Shown here: piece by piece, positions 45,393 to 53,485 of the stretch
Numbering within the stretch: position 1 is the stretch's first letter
Layout: every line of letters begins with the position of its first letter
Assembly: GCF_002009175.1 (NCBI RefSeq)
Contig: NZ_CP018047.1
Location: 5,704,001 to 5,768,000, forward strand
Origin: Streptomyces niveus
Lineage (GTDB): Bacteria > Actinomycetota > Actinomycetes > Streptomycetales > Streptomycetaceae
Reading direction: 5' to 3'
Length of the DNA stretch: 64,000 nt
Notes under the pieces: generated by a model
What the model was told of the DNA's origin: nothing
The model's input: the letters and a program-made list of their open reading frames with translations, nothing else
Database searches by the model: none
Position numbers and translations under genes: made by a program

Positions 45393-46523
45393 ATGGGACA
45401 GGCGACAGGACTGACGACACATGCCGGGGCGATGCGGGCGCTCGCCGAGCGATGGCTGCGGGTGCGCGGCGAAGGCGAACAGCACGGAGTGGACGGCGAC
45501 TTCGTCTGTTCGCCCGCCGGGCTCTGGCTGGCGCTCGGCGCGGTGACCGCGGGGGCGCGGGGGGAGACCGCCGGGGAACTGGAGTCGCTGCTGGGGCTCG
45601 ACGGGGCGGATACCGCGGCAGGAGGTGTCGCCGGGGCCGTGACCGACAGCGCCCGCGCGCTCGCCGGGACCGGGCAACTGGGCGTGGCCACCCGGGTATG
45701 GAGCCGTACGCCGGTCTACCGCGCGTACCGCGAAGCGCTCCCCGACATCGGCTTCGGGCACATGGACCCGGCCGAGATCGACGCGTGGGTACGGGAGGCG
45801 ACCGGCGGGCTCATCGAGAAACTGCCGGTGGAGATCGACCGGAACTCGCTGCTCGCCCTGGTCAACGTCCTTGCCCTGAAGGCGCGTTGGGCCAAACCCT
45901 TCGAGGGGAGAGCCACCTCCGACCGGCCCTTCACGGACGCGACCGGATCGGTGAGCCTTGTGCCGACCATGCACCAGCACCTCGGTGCGCGCTCCGGATG
46001 GACGGTGGACGGCACGCAGGTGGTCGAACTGTGCTGCGAGGGCGGCGAGTCCGCCGTACGCGTGCGGTTCGTGCTGGGGGAGGAGGGCGCGAGGGCGGCG
46101 GACGTACTCGCCGCCGGGTGGGCGCCGGAGGAGCGCCGCGCCCCGATCGACACCGAGATCATCGCTGTCGCGCTGCCGCGGCTCGAACTCCGTACGACGA
46201 TGGAGATCACGCCCCAACTGGCGGCGCTCGGCGTGCGGTACGCGACGAGCGACCAAGCGGATTTCTCCGCGCTGTCGCCGGAACCGCTCAAGATCGAGAA
46301 GGTCGTCCAGGAAGCGGTGGTGAAGGTCGCCGAACTGGGCGTCGAGGCGGCGGCGGTGACGGTGATCGTGATGCGGGCGGCGGGGATGGCCCGGCCGCGA
46401 CGCGTGGTGCCGATCGCCTTCGACCGGCCGTTCGGCGTGGTGGTCCTGGACGGCACGGGCGAGGTCCCCCTGTTCACGGCCTGGCAGGCGAGTGCGCCTC
46501 GCGGGCCGGTGGTCGAGGAGTAG
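45393..46523 (+). CDS. Serpin family protein
   Basis: 376 residues, cytoplasmic (no signal peptide). Serpin landmarks: FVCSPAGLWLALGAVTAGAR, VNVLALKARWAKPFEGRATS, a central IDTEIIAVALPRLELRTTM, LKIEKVVQEAVVKVAELGVE as the hinge preceding the reactive loop, and FDRPFGVVVLDGTGEVPLFT. The hinge EAAAVTVIVM is close to the consensus of inhibitory serpins (small residues), with the scissile region near RAAGMARPRR. It probably traps an intracellular serine protease. Bacterial serpins are patchily distributed. The downstream region has decayed. Confidence 0.85.
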   Translation: MGQATGLTTHAGAMRALAERWLRVRGEGEQHGVDGDFVCSPAGLWLALGAVTAGARGETAGELESLLGLDGADTAAGGVAGAVTDSARALAGTGQLGVATRVWSRTPVYRAYREALPDIGFGHMDPAEIDAWVREATGGLIEKLPVEIDRNSLLALVNVLALKARWAKPFEGRATSDRPFTDATGSVSLVPTMHQHLGARSGWTVDGTQVVELCCEGGESAVRVRFVLGEEGARAADVLAAGWAPEERRAPIDTEIIAVALPRLELRTTMEITPQLAALGVRYATSDQADFSALSPEPLKIEKVVQEAVVKVAELGVEAAAVTVIVMRAAGMARPRRVVPIAFDRPFGVVVLDGTGEVPLFTAWQASAPRGPVVEE

Positions 46524-46551
46524 CGCGGGGCGGGGCGCCCGCCCCGGTCGC

Positions 46552-46828
46552 GGGCGCTTCCTGTCCGTCTTTGTTCACGCGGAAGGCGCGCCGACAGGCG
46601 GCGGGCGTGGTGCGCAGGGCCTCGTGGAAGCGCCGGCGCAGGTTGACGGGCCGAGGAGAGACCGACCCGGTGCGCGACGGTCTCCACCGGCAGGTCCGTC
46701 TCCTCCAACAGCGCCCGCGTGGCGGCAGATCCGCACCCCGTGCGCGGTGCTCAAGCATGGTCTCCGCGTACGAGTCGGCGGGCTCGGTGTCCGGGATCGC
46801 GCTCGGCCGGATGCCGACGGGCCCAGCC
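46552..46828 (-). pseudogene. Decayed AraC/GlxA-type regulator
   Basis: On the minus strand the end of an AraC helix-turn-helix is split over frames: LEETDLPVETVAHRVGLSSAR (about 46708-46645) continues as NLRRRFHEALRTTPAACRRA and FRVNKDGQ in another frame (about 46645-46560). A shorter upstream piece (YAETMLEHRARGADLP) sits in yet another context with the central part of the domain missing. There are at least two frame changes and an internal deletion. The 5' end abuts the MITE-like copy B, which may have caused the loss. Confidence 0.72.
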
Positions 46829-47015
46829 CTAGGGCGTGTCCGCAAAGTCGCGCCTGGCCCGTGACGTCTGGCACGGCACCTCGCCGCGTTGTCGGAGTCG
46901 GCCGAGTACGGCTGGTCCATCCACAACGCCGATCCTCCGCCTCGCGATGCACCGCACCAGACGCCGCGGGCCCCGCCCTGCGGGCGGACGGCGCTACTTT
47001 GCGGACACCCCCTAG
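46829..47015. mobile_element. MITE-like element, copy B
   Basis: 187 bp bounded by CTAG. Left end CTAGGGCGTGTCCGCAAAGT and right end ACTTTGCGGACACCCCCTAG are 20-bp terminal inverted repeats differing at one position. The interior is the reverse complement of copy A over most of its length, lacking the 40-bp block of A and having instead a GACGTCTGGCACGG-type stretch. No coding capacity. It sits directly upstream (minus strand) of the AraC remnant and 134 bp past the HxlR gene end. Confidence 0.82.
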
Positions 47016-47148
47016 CGTCGGCTTCCCCGGCGGGCTGCTGGTGTCGGCGGAGCCTGCCTGGTGGGCCGCGTGGGGCTGTTCGCGACCCCGGCGATCCGCA
47101 CGCGGCGGCGCGGCGCGGAGACCCGCCTCCGCGGCCGCCCAACCGCTG

Positions 47149-47535
47149 CTATCGCCGTGCGGTCGTGGTCGTGGTCGCGGTGGTGTCGACGGAGACCTTC
47201 TCGGCGCCGATCTGCCGCATGCGTTCGGTGCCCCAGGCGCCCAGCGAGGACAGCGCGGCATTGAGCGAGACGCCCTGCTCCGTCAGGGAGTACTCGACCT
47301 TCGGCGGCACCTCCCGGTACACCTCGCGGTGCACCAGTCCGTCTTCTTCCATCTCCCGCAGATGCTGGATCAGCATCTTCTCGCTGACGCCCGGCAGACC
47401 GCGCCGAAGCTCGCCGAACCTGCGTACGCCGTAGTGGTGCAACTCCCAGAGGATCAGGGACTTCCACTTGCCGCTGACCACGTCCATCGCCGCGTCGATG
47501 CCGCAGAAGTAGGGACCACGTCGTGCCGCTGTCAC
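47149..47535 (-). CDS. HxlR family regulator
   Basis: 128 residues from GTG 47535, with GGGAGG and AAGG upstream. Winged helix: GIDAAMDVVSGKWKSLILWE, VRRFGELRRGLPGVSEKMLI, QHLREMEEDGLVHREVYREV, PKVEYSLTEQG. One Cys (YFCGID, residue 11) occupies the known redox/electrophile-sensing position. The last residues are a Thr-run tail (TTATTTTTARR). It is divergent from the imine reductase gene with operator-like repeats between, so it likely controls that gene. Confidence 0.93.
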   Translation of the reverse strand: MTAARRGPYFCGIDAAMDVVSGKWKSLILWELHHYGVRRFGELRRGLPGVSEKMLIQHLREMEEDGLVHREVYREVPPKVEYSLTEQGVSLNAALSSLGAWGTERMRQIGAEKVSVDTTATTTTTARR

Positions 47536-47551
47536 CCTTCGCCTCCCAAGA

Positions 47552-47593
47552 CGTACTTACCACGAAGTGAGTACCCGACCAATTAGTCCGTAC
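47552..47593. promoter_or_regulatory. Probable HxlR operator
   Basis: GTACTTAC (47552-47559) and GTGAGTAC (47566-47573) form an inverted repeat with one mismatch around CACGAA. A second site AGT-CCGT-ACT follows at 47585-47594. Such TACT/AGTA dyads are typical HxlR targets and lie between the regulator and the reductase genes. Confidence 0.6.
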
Positions 47594-47658
47594 TGGTCAA
47601 CTCTACCGACCGTGGCGATGATCGAACCCGGGGGAAGAACACGAGGGAGAGAGCCGAA

Positions 47659-48534
47659 ATGACAACTGACGACCGCGTCCGGGTGAGTGTTCTCGGGCTG
47701 GGGGAGATGGGCGCCGCCCTCGCGGGCGCCCTGGTGAGGTCCGGGTACGCGACGACGGTCTGGAACCGTTCCGCGGGGAAGGCGGACGACATCGTCGCGC
47801 AGGGCGCGGAGGAGGCCGGCACGGCCGGCGAGGCGGTCCGGTCGAGCCGGGTGGTGATCGCTTGCCTGCTGGACCACGAGTCGGTCCATGAGGTGTTCGA
47901 TCCGCTATCCGGCGAGCTGGCCGGACGAGCCCTGATCAACGTGACCACGACATCACCGGCACAGTCACGGGAGTTGGCCGCCTGGGCCGAGCGTGCCGGG
48001 GTCGCGTATCTGGACGGCGGCATCATGGCCGTACCGCCCATGATCGGCAGGCCCGAGTCCTCGATCCTCTACAGCGGTTCGGCCGATGTCTTCCACGAGT
48101 ACAAGCCGCTGCTCGATGTGTGGGGAAGCAGCACCTACTTCGGCGAGGACGCGGGGCTGGCGTCCCTGTACGACCTGGCGCTGCTCGCGGGCATGTACGT
48201 GATGTTCGCCGGATTCATGCACGGGGCCGCCATGGTCGCCCCGGCCGGCGTGACGGCGGGCGAGTTCGCCACGAGGGCCGCACCCTGGCTGACGGCCATG
48301 ACCGGCGCCCTGGAAGGGCTCGCCGCGGTCGTCGACGGCGGGGACTACACCGTCGACGGGCAGCAGAGCCTCGAGTTCTCCAGCCTTGACGACATCCTGG
48401 CCGCCAGTTCCGAGCAGGGCGTCAGTACCGAGGCCGTCGCCATGGTCCAGCGGCTCATCCACCGCCAGATCGACGCGGGTCACGGCGAGGAGGGCTTCGC
48501 CCGGATCATCGAGAGCATCAGGCAGCCGGGATGA
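47659..48534 (+). CDS. Imine reductase-like NADPH-dependent oxidoreductase
   Basis: 291 residues. The N-terminal Rossmann domain has VSVLGLGEMGAALAGALVRS followed by TTVWNRSAGKAD, the NADPH-preferring imine reductase signature (WNRS). A long interdomain helix leads to the C-terminal helical dimerisation domain with YLDGGIMAVPPMIGRPESSI, GEDAGLASLYDLALLAGMY (Asp in the catalytic position) and HGAAMVAPAGVTAGEF. These fit imine reductases, which reduce cyclic imines, rather than hydroxyisobutyrate dehydrogenases (no Lys at the catalytic site). The native substrate is unknown. GAGGGAGAGAG precedes the ATG. Confidence 0.9.
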   Translation: MTTDDRVRVSVLGLGEMGAALAGALVRSGYATTVWNRSAGKADDIVAQGAEEAGTAGEAVRSSRVVIACLLDHESVHEVFDPLSGELAGRALINVTTTSPAQSRELAAWAERAGVAYLDGGIMAVPPMIGRPESSILYSGSADVFHEYKPLLDVWGSSTYFGEDAGLASLYDLALLAGMYVMFAGFMHGAAMVAPAGVTAGEFATRAAPWLTAMTGALEGLAAVVDGGDYTVDGQQSLEFSSLDDILAASSEQGVSTEAVAMVQRLIHRQIDAGHGEEGFARIIESIRQPG

Positions 48535-48556
48535 GGTTCGTCCGGCGGGCGGGAGG

Positions 48557-49723
48557 TCAGGGGCGTACGCCGCCCGCCCGGCGCCGTACCCGCAGCACCG
48601 CCGAACCCACCACCAGCAGCGTCAGCACCACGAACACCCCGCCGACCGTCGCCAGCCACGCCGTGACGCCCGCGAACATGCGCAGTTCGTAGTTGTAGTA
48701 CACACGGCGGTACGGCGTGTCCGATGCCGTAGCCCGCAACTCGTGGTCGGCGTCGATGCGTTCGGGGCGCGGGAAGTACTGGTCGATCGCCGTGAGGAAC
48801 ATCCCTCCCGCGCCCGTCAGTTCACCCAGCGCCGATGAGTCCCCGGCCGAGACCCGGCCCGCGAAACGTATCTCCGGCTCGTCCCCGCCTATCGACCCGC
48901 GCGGTTCCATCCGGTGGTCGGCCAGCACGTACAGGCCCAGCGACTGGGGCTGGTCCGCCAGCCGGGACAGGCGCATCGGGTAGATCAGCCGGTCGCTCTC
49001 GAAGGTCAGCCGCAGCGGGTCGAGCGTCCCGCGCAGGGTCGCGCCGTCCTCCTCCGGGGCCAGCCGCACCGCGACGTACTCCCACTCCTGGTCCACGTAC
49101 GGCTGGAGCCCCGTCGCGAGATCGGCCGGGAGTTCGAAGCCGTTCGTCTCCAGCCAGTCCCGCAGCGCGCCGGGGTCCGTCGCCGTCAGGCGTGCCACGT
49201 CGAAGTCCCCGAGGCGTTCACGGCCGACGACTCCCACCGGGGGCGCCGCGTCGCCCGGCAGCGGCGCGCCGGCCGACAGGCCGTCACCGTCCGGGGCGAA
49301 CGGCCAGTCGTCGCCGCGCGGCCAGAAGTAGTGGCGGGTACGACGCTCGGGCTCCGTGAGGGCGTCGAGTTCGCCGAAGAGATCCGGATCGCCCAGTTCC
49401 ACCTCCGCGCGGCTGGGCACCGGCATGATCCACGCGGCCTCCGGCGCGTTCCCGTTCACCGTGAAACGCATCACGATCTGCTCCGTGGCGCCGTCCCAAC
49501 GGACCACCGACGTCTCCCTGTCGACCCCCATCGTGGACTGACGGCCCGGCACCATCGCGCCGCAGCCGCACGCGTACGCCGGTGCGATCAGCGACCCGAG
49601 CTGTGCCAGCAGCAGCGCGCACACCACCAGAAGCGCCCGTTGAGCCCTCCGTCCGATCCGTCCGCCTCGCGTGCGCCGTACGCCCCGCGTCCCCCGTACG
49701 CCCCGCATCCCCCGTACCCCCAA
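48557..49723 (-). CDS. DUF2330 membrane protein
   Basis: 388 residues as drawn from 49723; a later start after the RG-repeat is possible because the first 20 residues (GVRGMRGVRGTRGVRRTRGG) come from an 18-bp tandem DNA repeat. Then a signal/anchor helix (ALLVVCALLLAQLGSLIAPA) and the DUF2330 ectodomain: YACGCGAMVPG, then RFTVNGNAPEAAWIMPVPS and FESDRLIYPMRLSRLADQPQ. A C-terminal membrane helix (TVGGVFVVLTLLVVGSAVLR) and basic tail anchor it. Two nearby Cys (CGCG) could bind metal. Function unknown. Confidence 0.9.
   Translation of the reverse strand: MGVRGMRGVRGTRGVRRTRGGRIGRRAQRALLVVCALLLAQLGSLIAPAYACGCGAMVPGRQSTMGVDRETSVVRWDGATEQIVMRFTVNGNAPEAAWIMPVPSRAEVELGDPDLFGELDALTEPERRTRHYFWPRGDDWPFAPDGDGLSAGAPLPGDAAPPVGVVGRERLGDFDVARLTATDPGALRDWLETNGFELPADLATGLQPYVDQEWEYVAVRLAPEEDGATLRGTLDPLRLTFESDRLIYPMRLSRLADQPQSLGLYVLADHRMEPRGSIGGDEPEIRFAGRVSAGDSSALGELTGAGGMFLTAIDQYFPRPERIDADHELRATASDTPYRRVYYNYELRMFAGVTAWLATVGGVFVVLTLLVVGSAVLRVRRRAGGVRP
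49677..49721. repeat. 18-bp tandem repeat, 2.5 copies
   Basis: CGTACGCCCCGCRTCCCC at 49677-49694 and 49695-49712, then a partial third unit to 49721. It lies at the N-terminal coding end of the DUF2330 gene and encodes the Arg-Gly repeats. Confidence 0.85.
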
Positions 49724-49982
49724 GCCGCGGTCGCGCGCGGTCCGTCCGGCACGTCAACCCAACGCCACAGACGGCATCGGCCGCCGGTACGGTTCCTGCC
49801 CCCGCTCCCGAGGGGCACGGCGCCCCGGTCGGCCGACTGTGGTGTCATCGGTGCTTTCATCGGCATTTGGACAAAACAGGGATGACACTCAGGCGAAGAG
49901 GGGGTTGCCTGAGTCTCCACAGTGGGGGAATGCGAGGCTCATGACCCAGGGTCGAGGGTTGGAAACGGAGGGTCGGCGCGGC

Positions 49983-52094
49983 GTGGCGAATGCGGAGCAG
50001 GGTGTGCGGGGCAGCACGGTGGCAGGCAGCGGATACGGGGTCGCACGCGCGGTGCTCTGGGCCCTCGCGGCCGGTCTCGCGGTACGGCAGGCGGTGGCCG
50101 TCCTGCGGCTGCCCCCCGGCGAGCGGCTGCTCGATCTGGAGACGTGGATCGGGGAGAACGGCGTACTGCATGTGTCTGGATCGCTCTACGAGAGCGGGAA
50201 GTTCACCGGCACCCCCTTCGCCGGGCTCGTACTCAAACCACTGGGCCGCGCCGCCGAACACGCACTCGGGGTCGCCTGGACACTCGGCACCCTGCTGCTC
50301 GTCGTCGCACTCGGCCTCGTCGCCGCGCGCGCCGTACCGGGCCCCGTCTCACGCCGTACGGGACTTCTCGCCGCGCCCGTCGCGATCAGCCTGCTCATGC
50401 TGTCCCTGCCGGTCCGCAACAGCTTCCACCTCGGCCAGACCAGCATCATCCCGGTGCTTCTCGTCCTGGTCGGATTCTTCGTCGCACGCGGCGACCGGGG
50501 CGAACCGGGGCCAGGCATCCTCATCGGTCTCGGCGCCGCCCTCCAGCCCGCCGTACTGCTGTTCGCCCCGCTGCTCTGGCTGACCGGCCGCAGACGCCAG
50601 GCCGTCACCACGGTCGGCACGTTCGCGGCGTGCACCGCGCTCGCCTGGGTGGTGCTGCCGAGCGACACATGGACGTACGCGACCCGCCACCTCGCGGGCG
50701 CGGGACTCGGCGAGAGCCCGGACAGCCTCGCCAACCAGTCCCTGCACGGCGCGCTGTTGCGGATCGGCCTCGAAGGGCCCCTGGAGATCGCGCTGTTCGT
50801 CGTGCTGGCCGCGGCCGTCTGCTTCGTCGGGCTGCGCCGCGCGGCGCGCTACGCCCTGGACGGACAGCTGCTGCTGGCCGTCGCGATCACCGGCTGTGTG
50901 GCCGTCGCCGTGTCACCCAACGCGTGGCAGCACCAGTTGCTGTGGCTGCTGCTCGCGCTCGTCGGGCGGGTCGGCACCCGGGCCGCGGACCGGCCCGTGT
51001 GGCCGGCGGTCGTGGTGATAGTCATGACGCTGCCCGGCAAGATGATGCTGCCGAACATGACGCTCCTGCACCCGGTGCGGGACAACGTGCTGCTGATCGC
51101 GGCCCTGGCCGCCGCCTGCGCCGTACCCTTCCAGACCCGTACGTCGCCGTACTTCGCGCGGCCGATCGCGACCGAGTACGCGAAGCCCGTCGCCGCGCGC
51201 TGGAGACGGGTCCCGCTCGCGCCGTTCTGGCGGCGGCTGGTCACCCGGCCGAACCTGCTGCTCGAACTGCTCGCCATCCGCGTCGGCTACTCCGTCTACT
51301 CGCACATCCGGGCCGCCGCCACCGGCGGACGCGAGGCCGCCGAGTCGCACGCCCACCAGGTCATCGCCATAGAGGAAGCTCTCGGCATCGACATCGAGCG
51401 CTGGGTCAACCACGCGGTGGTGAAGGCGAGTTGGGCGGAAGGGTTCTTCAACTTTTACTACACCTCGTTCCACTTCGTCGTGCCGCTGGCCATCCTCGCC
51501 GTGCTGTACGTACGGCGGCCCGCCGACTACCGCTGGGCGCGCGCCTCCCTCGCCTTCGCCACACTGCTCGCGCTGCTCGGCTTCTGGCTCTACCCGCTGG
51601 CACCGCCGCGGCTGATGCCGGGCCTGGACTACATCGACACGGTGCACGGTCCGCAGGACCTCGCGAACCCGGACTACGGTCCGATGACCACCATCACCAA
51701 CCAGTACGCGGCGATGCCCTCGCTCCACTTCGGCTGGTCGCTGTGGTGCGGGATCGTGATCGTGCTGCTGGCGCCGAAGATGTGGATGAAGTTCCTGGGG
51801 CTGCTCCATCCGCTCTTCACCGTCTGCGCGATCGTCGCCACGGCCAACCACTGGGTGCTGGACGCGGTCGGCGGCGCGGTCGTCGTGGGCGCGGGCTTCA
51901 CCCTCACCTACGTCCTGTCGGGGCCGCGCAGGCTCCAGCGGGTGGTACGGCCGACGTTGAAGCCGGGGCCCGTGGAAGTGCCGGGGGCCGTCACGGGGCT
52001 GAAGGCGACGGACGGGGGGAGCCCGGAGAGCCCGGAGGACGGTGCGGCCGGGCCGGGGGAGCGGGACGCGGCCACGAAGTCGGCGGCCCGATAA
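49983..52094 (+). CDS. Bifunctional GT87-like glycosyltransferase / PAP2 phosphatase
   Basis: About 703 residues from GTG 49983, with GGAGGG 10 nt upstream; ATG 49941 is an in-frame alternative. The N-terminal half (to about 430) has around ten helices of GT87/GT-C type, with VRNSFHLGQTSIIPVLLVLV and VSPNAWQHQLLWLLL. The C-terminal part is a PAP2 phosphatase of the inositolphosphotransferase type: NFYYTSFHFVVPLA, LAPPRLMPGLDYIDT, YAAMPSLHFGWSLW and ATANHWVLDAVGGA provide the His/Asp catalytic set. It likely adds a sugar from a polyprenyl phosphate donor and processes the carrier or a lipid. Acidic, disordered tail. Confidence 0.9.
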   Translation: MANAEQGVRGSTVAGSGYGVARAVLWALAAGLAVRQAVAVLRLPPGERLLDLETWIGENGVLHVSGSLYESGKFTGTPFAGLVLKPLGRAAEHALGVAWTLGTLLLVVALGLVAARAVPGPVSRRTGLLAAPVAISLLMLSLPVRNSFHLGQTSIIPVLLVLVGFFVARGDRGEPGPGILIGLGAALQPAVLLFAPLLWLTGRRRQAVTTVGTFAACTALAWVVLPSDTWTYATRHLAGAGLGESPDSLANQSLHGALLRIGLEGPLEIALFVVLAAAVCFVGLRRAARYALDGQLLLAVAITGCVAVAVSPNAWQHQLLWLLLALVGRVGTRAADRPVWPAVVVIVMTLPGKMMLPNMTLLHPVRDNVLLIAALAAACAVPFQTRTSPYFARPIATEYAKPVAARWRRVPLAPFWRRLVTRPNLLLELLAIRVGYSVYSHIRAAATGGREAAESHAHQVIAIEEALGIDIERWVNHAVVKASWAEGFFNFYYTSFHFVVPLAILAVLYVRRPADYRWARASLAFATLLALLGFWLYPLAPPRLMPGLDYIDTVHGPQDLANPDYGPMTTITNQYAAMPSLHFGWSLWCGIVIVLLAPKMWMKFLGLLHPLFTVCAIVATANHWVLDAVGGAVVVGAGFTLTYVLSGPRRLQRVVRPTLKPGPVEVPGAVTGLKATDGGSPESPEDGAAGPGERDAATKSAAR

Positions 52095-52099
52095 TTCAC

Positions 52100-52127
52100 T
52101 TGATCGCTCGGCGTGGGCTTCTATCGT
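52100..52127 (+). promoter_or_regulatory. Promoter of the GNAT gene (leaderless)
   Basis: TTGATC (52100-52105), 16 bp, TATCGT (52122-52127), then 6 nt to ATG 52134, so transcription should start at the start codon. Confidence 0.65.
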
Positions 52128-52133
52128 TCTCGG

Positions 52134-52619
52134 ATGACAACCGCGCTCCGGCTGGAGCAGATCACTCCCGAGAACCTCGACGCCGCGCTCGGCGTCAAGG
52201 TCCGCCCCGACCAGGAGCACTTGGTCGCCTCCGTCGTGAAGTCCCTCGCCGAGGCGTACGTCCACCCGGGCGTCGCCTGGCCCCGGCTCATCCTCGACGG
52301 TGACCGGACCGTCGGCTTCCTGATGGCCTTCTTCGACATCGACTTCGCGGGGGACGGGACGGGCAAGGACATCCGCTCGGGCCTGTGGCGCCTCAACATC
52401 GCGGCCGGTGAACAGGGGCGTGGCTACGGCCGCTTCGCGGTCGGCGCCGTGGCCGCCGAGATCCGCCGGCGCGGCGGCACCCGGCTGACCGTCACGTGGG
52501 AGCCGGGCGACGACGGGCCCGAACTCTTCTATCTGGGGCTCGGGTTCCGGGCGACGGGGGAGACGAGCGGGGACCAGACGGTGGGGGTGCTGGAGTTGGA
52601 GCCGGGTGACGCCGTGTGA
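52134..52619 (+). CDS. GNAT family N-acetyltransferase
   Basis: 161 residues. GNAT fold: VRPDQEHLVASVVKSLAEAY, PRLILDGDRTVGFLMAFFDI, then the acetyl-CoA loop RLNIAAGEQGRGYGRFAVGAVAAEIRR split over the Q-G-R-G-Y-G pyrophosphate motif, and YLGLGFRATGETSGDQ. The best-known relatives are spermidine N-acetyltransferase-like proteins, but the substrate is unknown. The upstream promoter implies a leaderless mRNA. Confidence 0.9.
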   Translation: MTTALRLEQITPENLDAALGVKVRPDQEHLVASVVKSLAEAYVHPGVAWPRLILDGDRTVGFLMAFFDIDFAGDGTGKDIRSGLWRLNIAAGEQGRGYGRFAVGAVAAEIRRRGGTRLTVTWEPGDDGPELFYLGLGFRATGETSGDQTVGVLELEPGDAV

Positions 52620-52648
52620 CGCCCGACGTCTGATGTCTGGCGCCCGGC

Positions 52649-53485
52649 TCAGCGCGGGGGCCCGGCCGCTTCGTCGAAGGTGACCTCCGCGTCGAAGGCG
52701 GCCCGCCGGGTCGCCCTGCGCAGCGCCTTCAGGACCGTGCCGCCGATCGTCAGCGTCAGTACGACGGTGAGTACGGCCCGCCCCAGGTCCCAGCCGAAGG
52801 ACGTCGCCGCGCAGTACGCGAGGAAGCGCACCAGATTCTCGTGGACCGGGTCGCCCGGCTGGAACGAGATCCCTGAGGAGAGCCCGCCGATGTAGGTCCA
52901 GCCCTGGAGATTCATGATCGTGCCGTACGCGAAGGCGGCGAGGGCCCCGTACACGGCGAGCATCAGCGACTCCCCGCGTCCGCGCAGCCGGTCCGGGCCC
53001 GGCAGCAGCCCCGCGCCCATCGTGAACCAGCCCATCGACAGCATCTGGAACGGCATCCACGGTCCGACGCCGCCGGTCAGCAGGGCTGAGGCGAACATCG
53101 TCACCGCCCCGAGCACGAAACCGAAGCCGGGGCCCAGCACCCGGCCGCTCAGCACCATCAGGAAGAACATCGGCTCCAGACCGGCTGTCCCCGCCCCGAG
53201 CGGACGCAGCGCGGCCCCGACGGCGGCGAGTACGCCCAGCATGGCGACCGCCTTGGCGTCCAGGCCGGAGTCGGCGATGGTCGCGACGACGACGGCGACC
53301 AGGAGCGGGAGCAGCACGGCGAAGAGCCAGGGCGCGTCCTGGGAGTGGGCGAGCCCGGAGGCGGAGTCGGCGAGCAGCGGCCACCCGAACGCGATCACGC
53401 CGACCGCGCTGACGATCACGAGCGCGACGACGGCACGGGGCCCGAGCCGCACGGCACGCGCCTGGGGGGTGGGTGCCGTGCTCAT
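52649..53485 (-). CDS. ECF transporter S component, likely cobalamin-specific (CbrT-like)
   Basis: 278 residues, about six to seven membrane helices (VVALVIVSAVGVIAFGWPLL, LFAVLLPLLVAVVVATIADS, MLGVLAAVGAALRPLGAGTA). PMFFLMVLSGRVLGPGFGFV, then LTGGVGPWMPFQMLSMGWFT and LAAFAYGTIMNLQGWTYIGG are characteristic of the S-component class that binds the vitamin. ATG 53485 overlaps the ATPase stop codon (ATGA). It closes a cobalamin-riboswitch operon, so cobalamin or an analogue is the predicted substrate. Confidence 0.88.
   Translation of the reverse strand: MSTAPTPQARAVRLGPRAVVALVIVSAVGVIAFGWPLLADSASGLAHSQDAPWLFAVLLPLLVAVVVATIADSGLDAKAVAMLGVLAAVGAALRPLGAGTAGLEPMFFLMVLSGRVLGPGFGFVLGAVTMFASALLTGGVGPWMPFQMLSMGWFTMGAGLLPGPDRLRGRGESLMLAVYGALAAFAYGTIMNLQGWTYIGGLSSGISFQPGDPVHENLVRFLAYCAATSFGWDLGRAVLTVVLTLTIGGTVLKALRRATRRAAFDAEVTFDEAAGPPR

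Noticed and set aside
48542..48576. CGGGCGG/CCGCCCG hairpin as terminator after the imine reductase gene
   Set aside because: It overlaps the end of the convergent DUF2330 coding region and is only 7 bp; too weak in this GC content.
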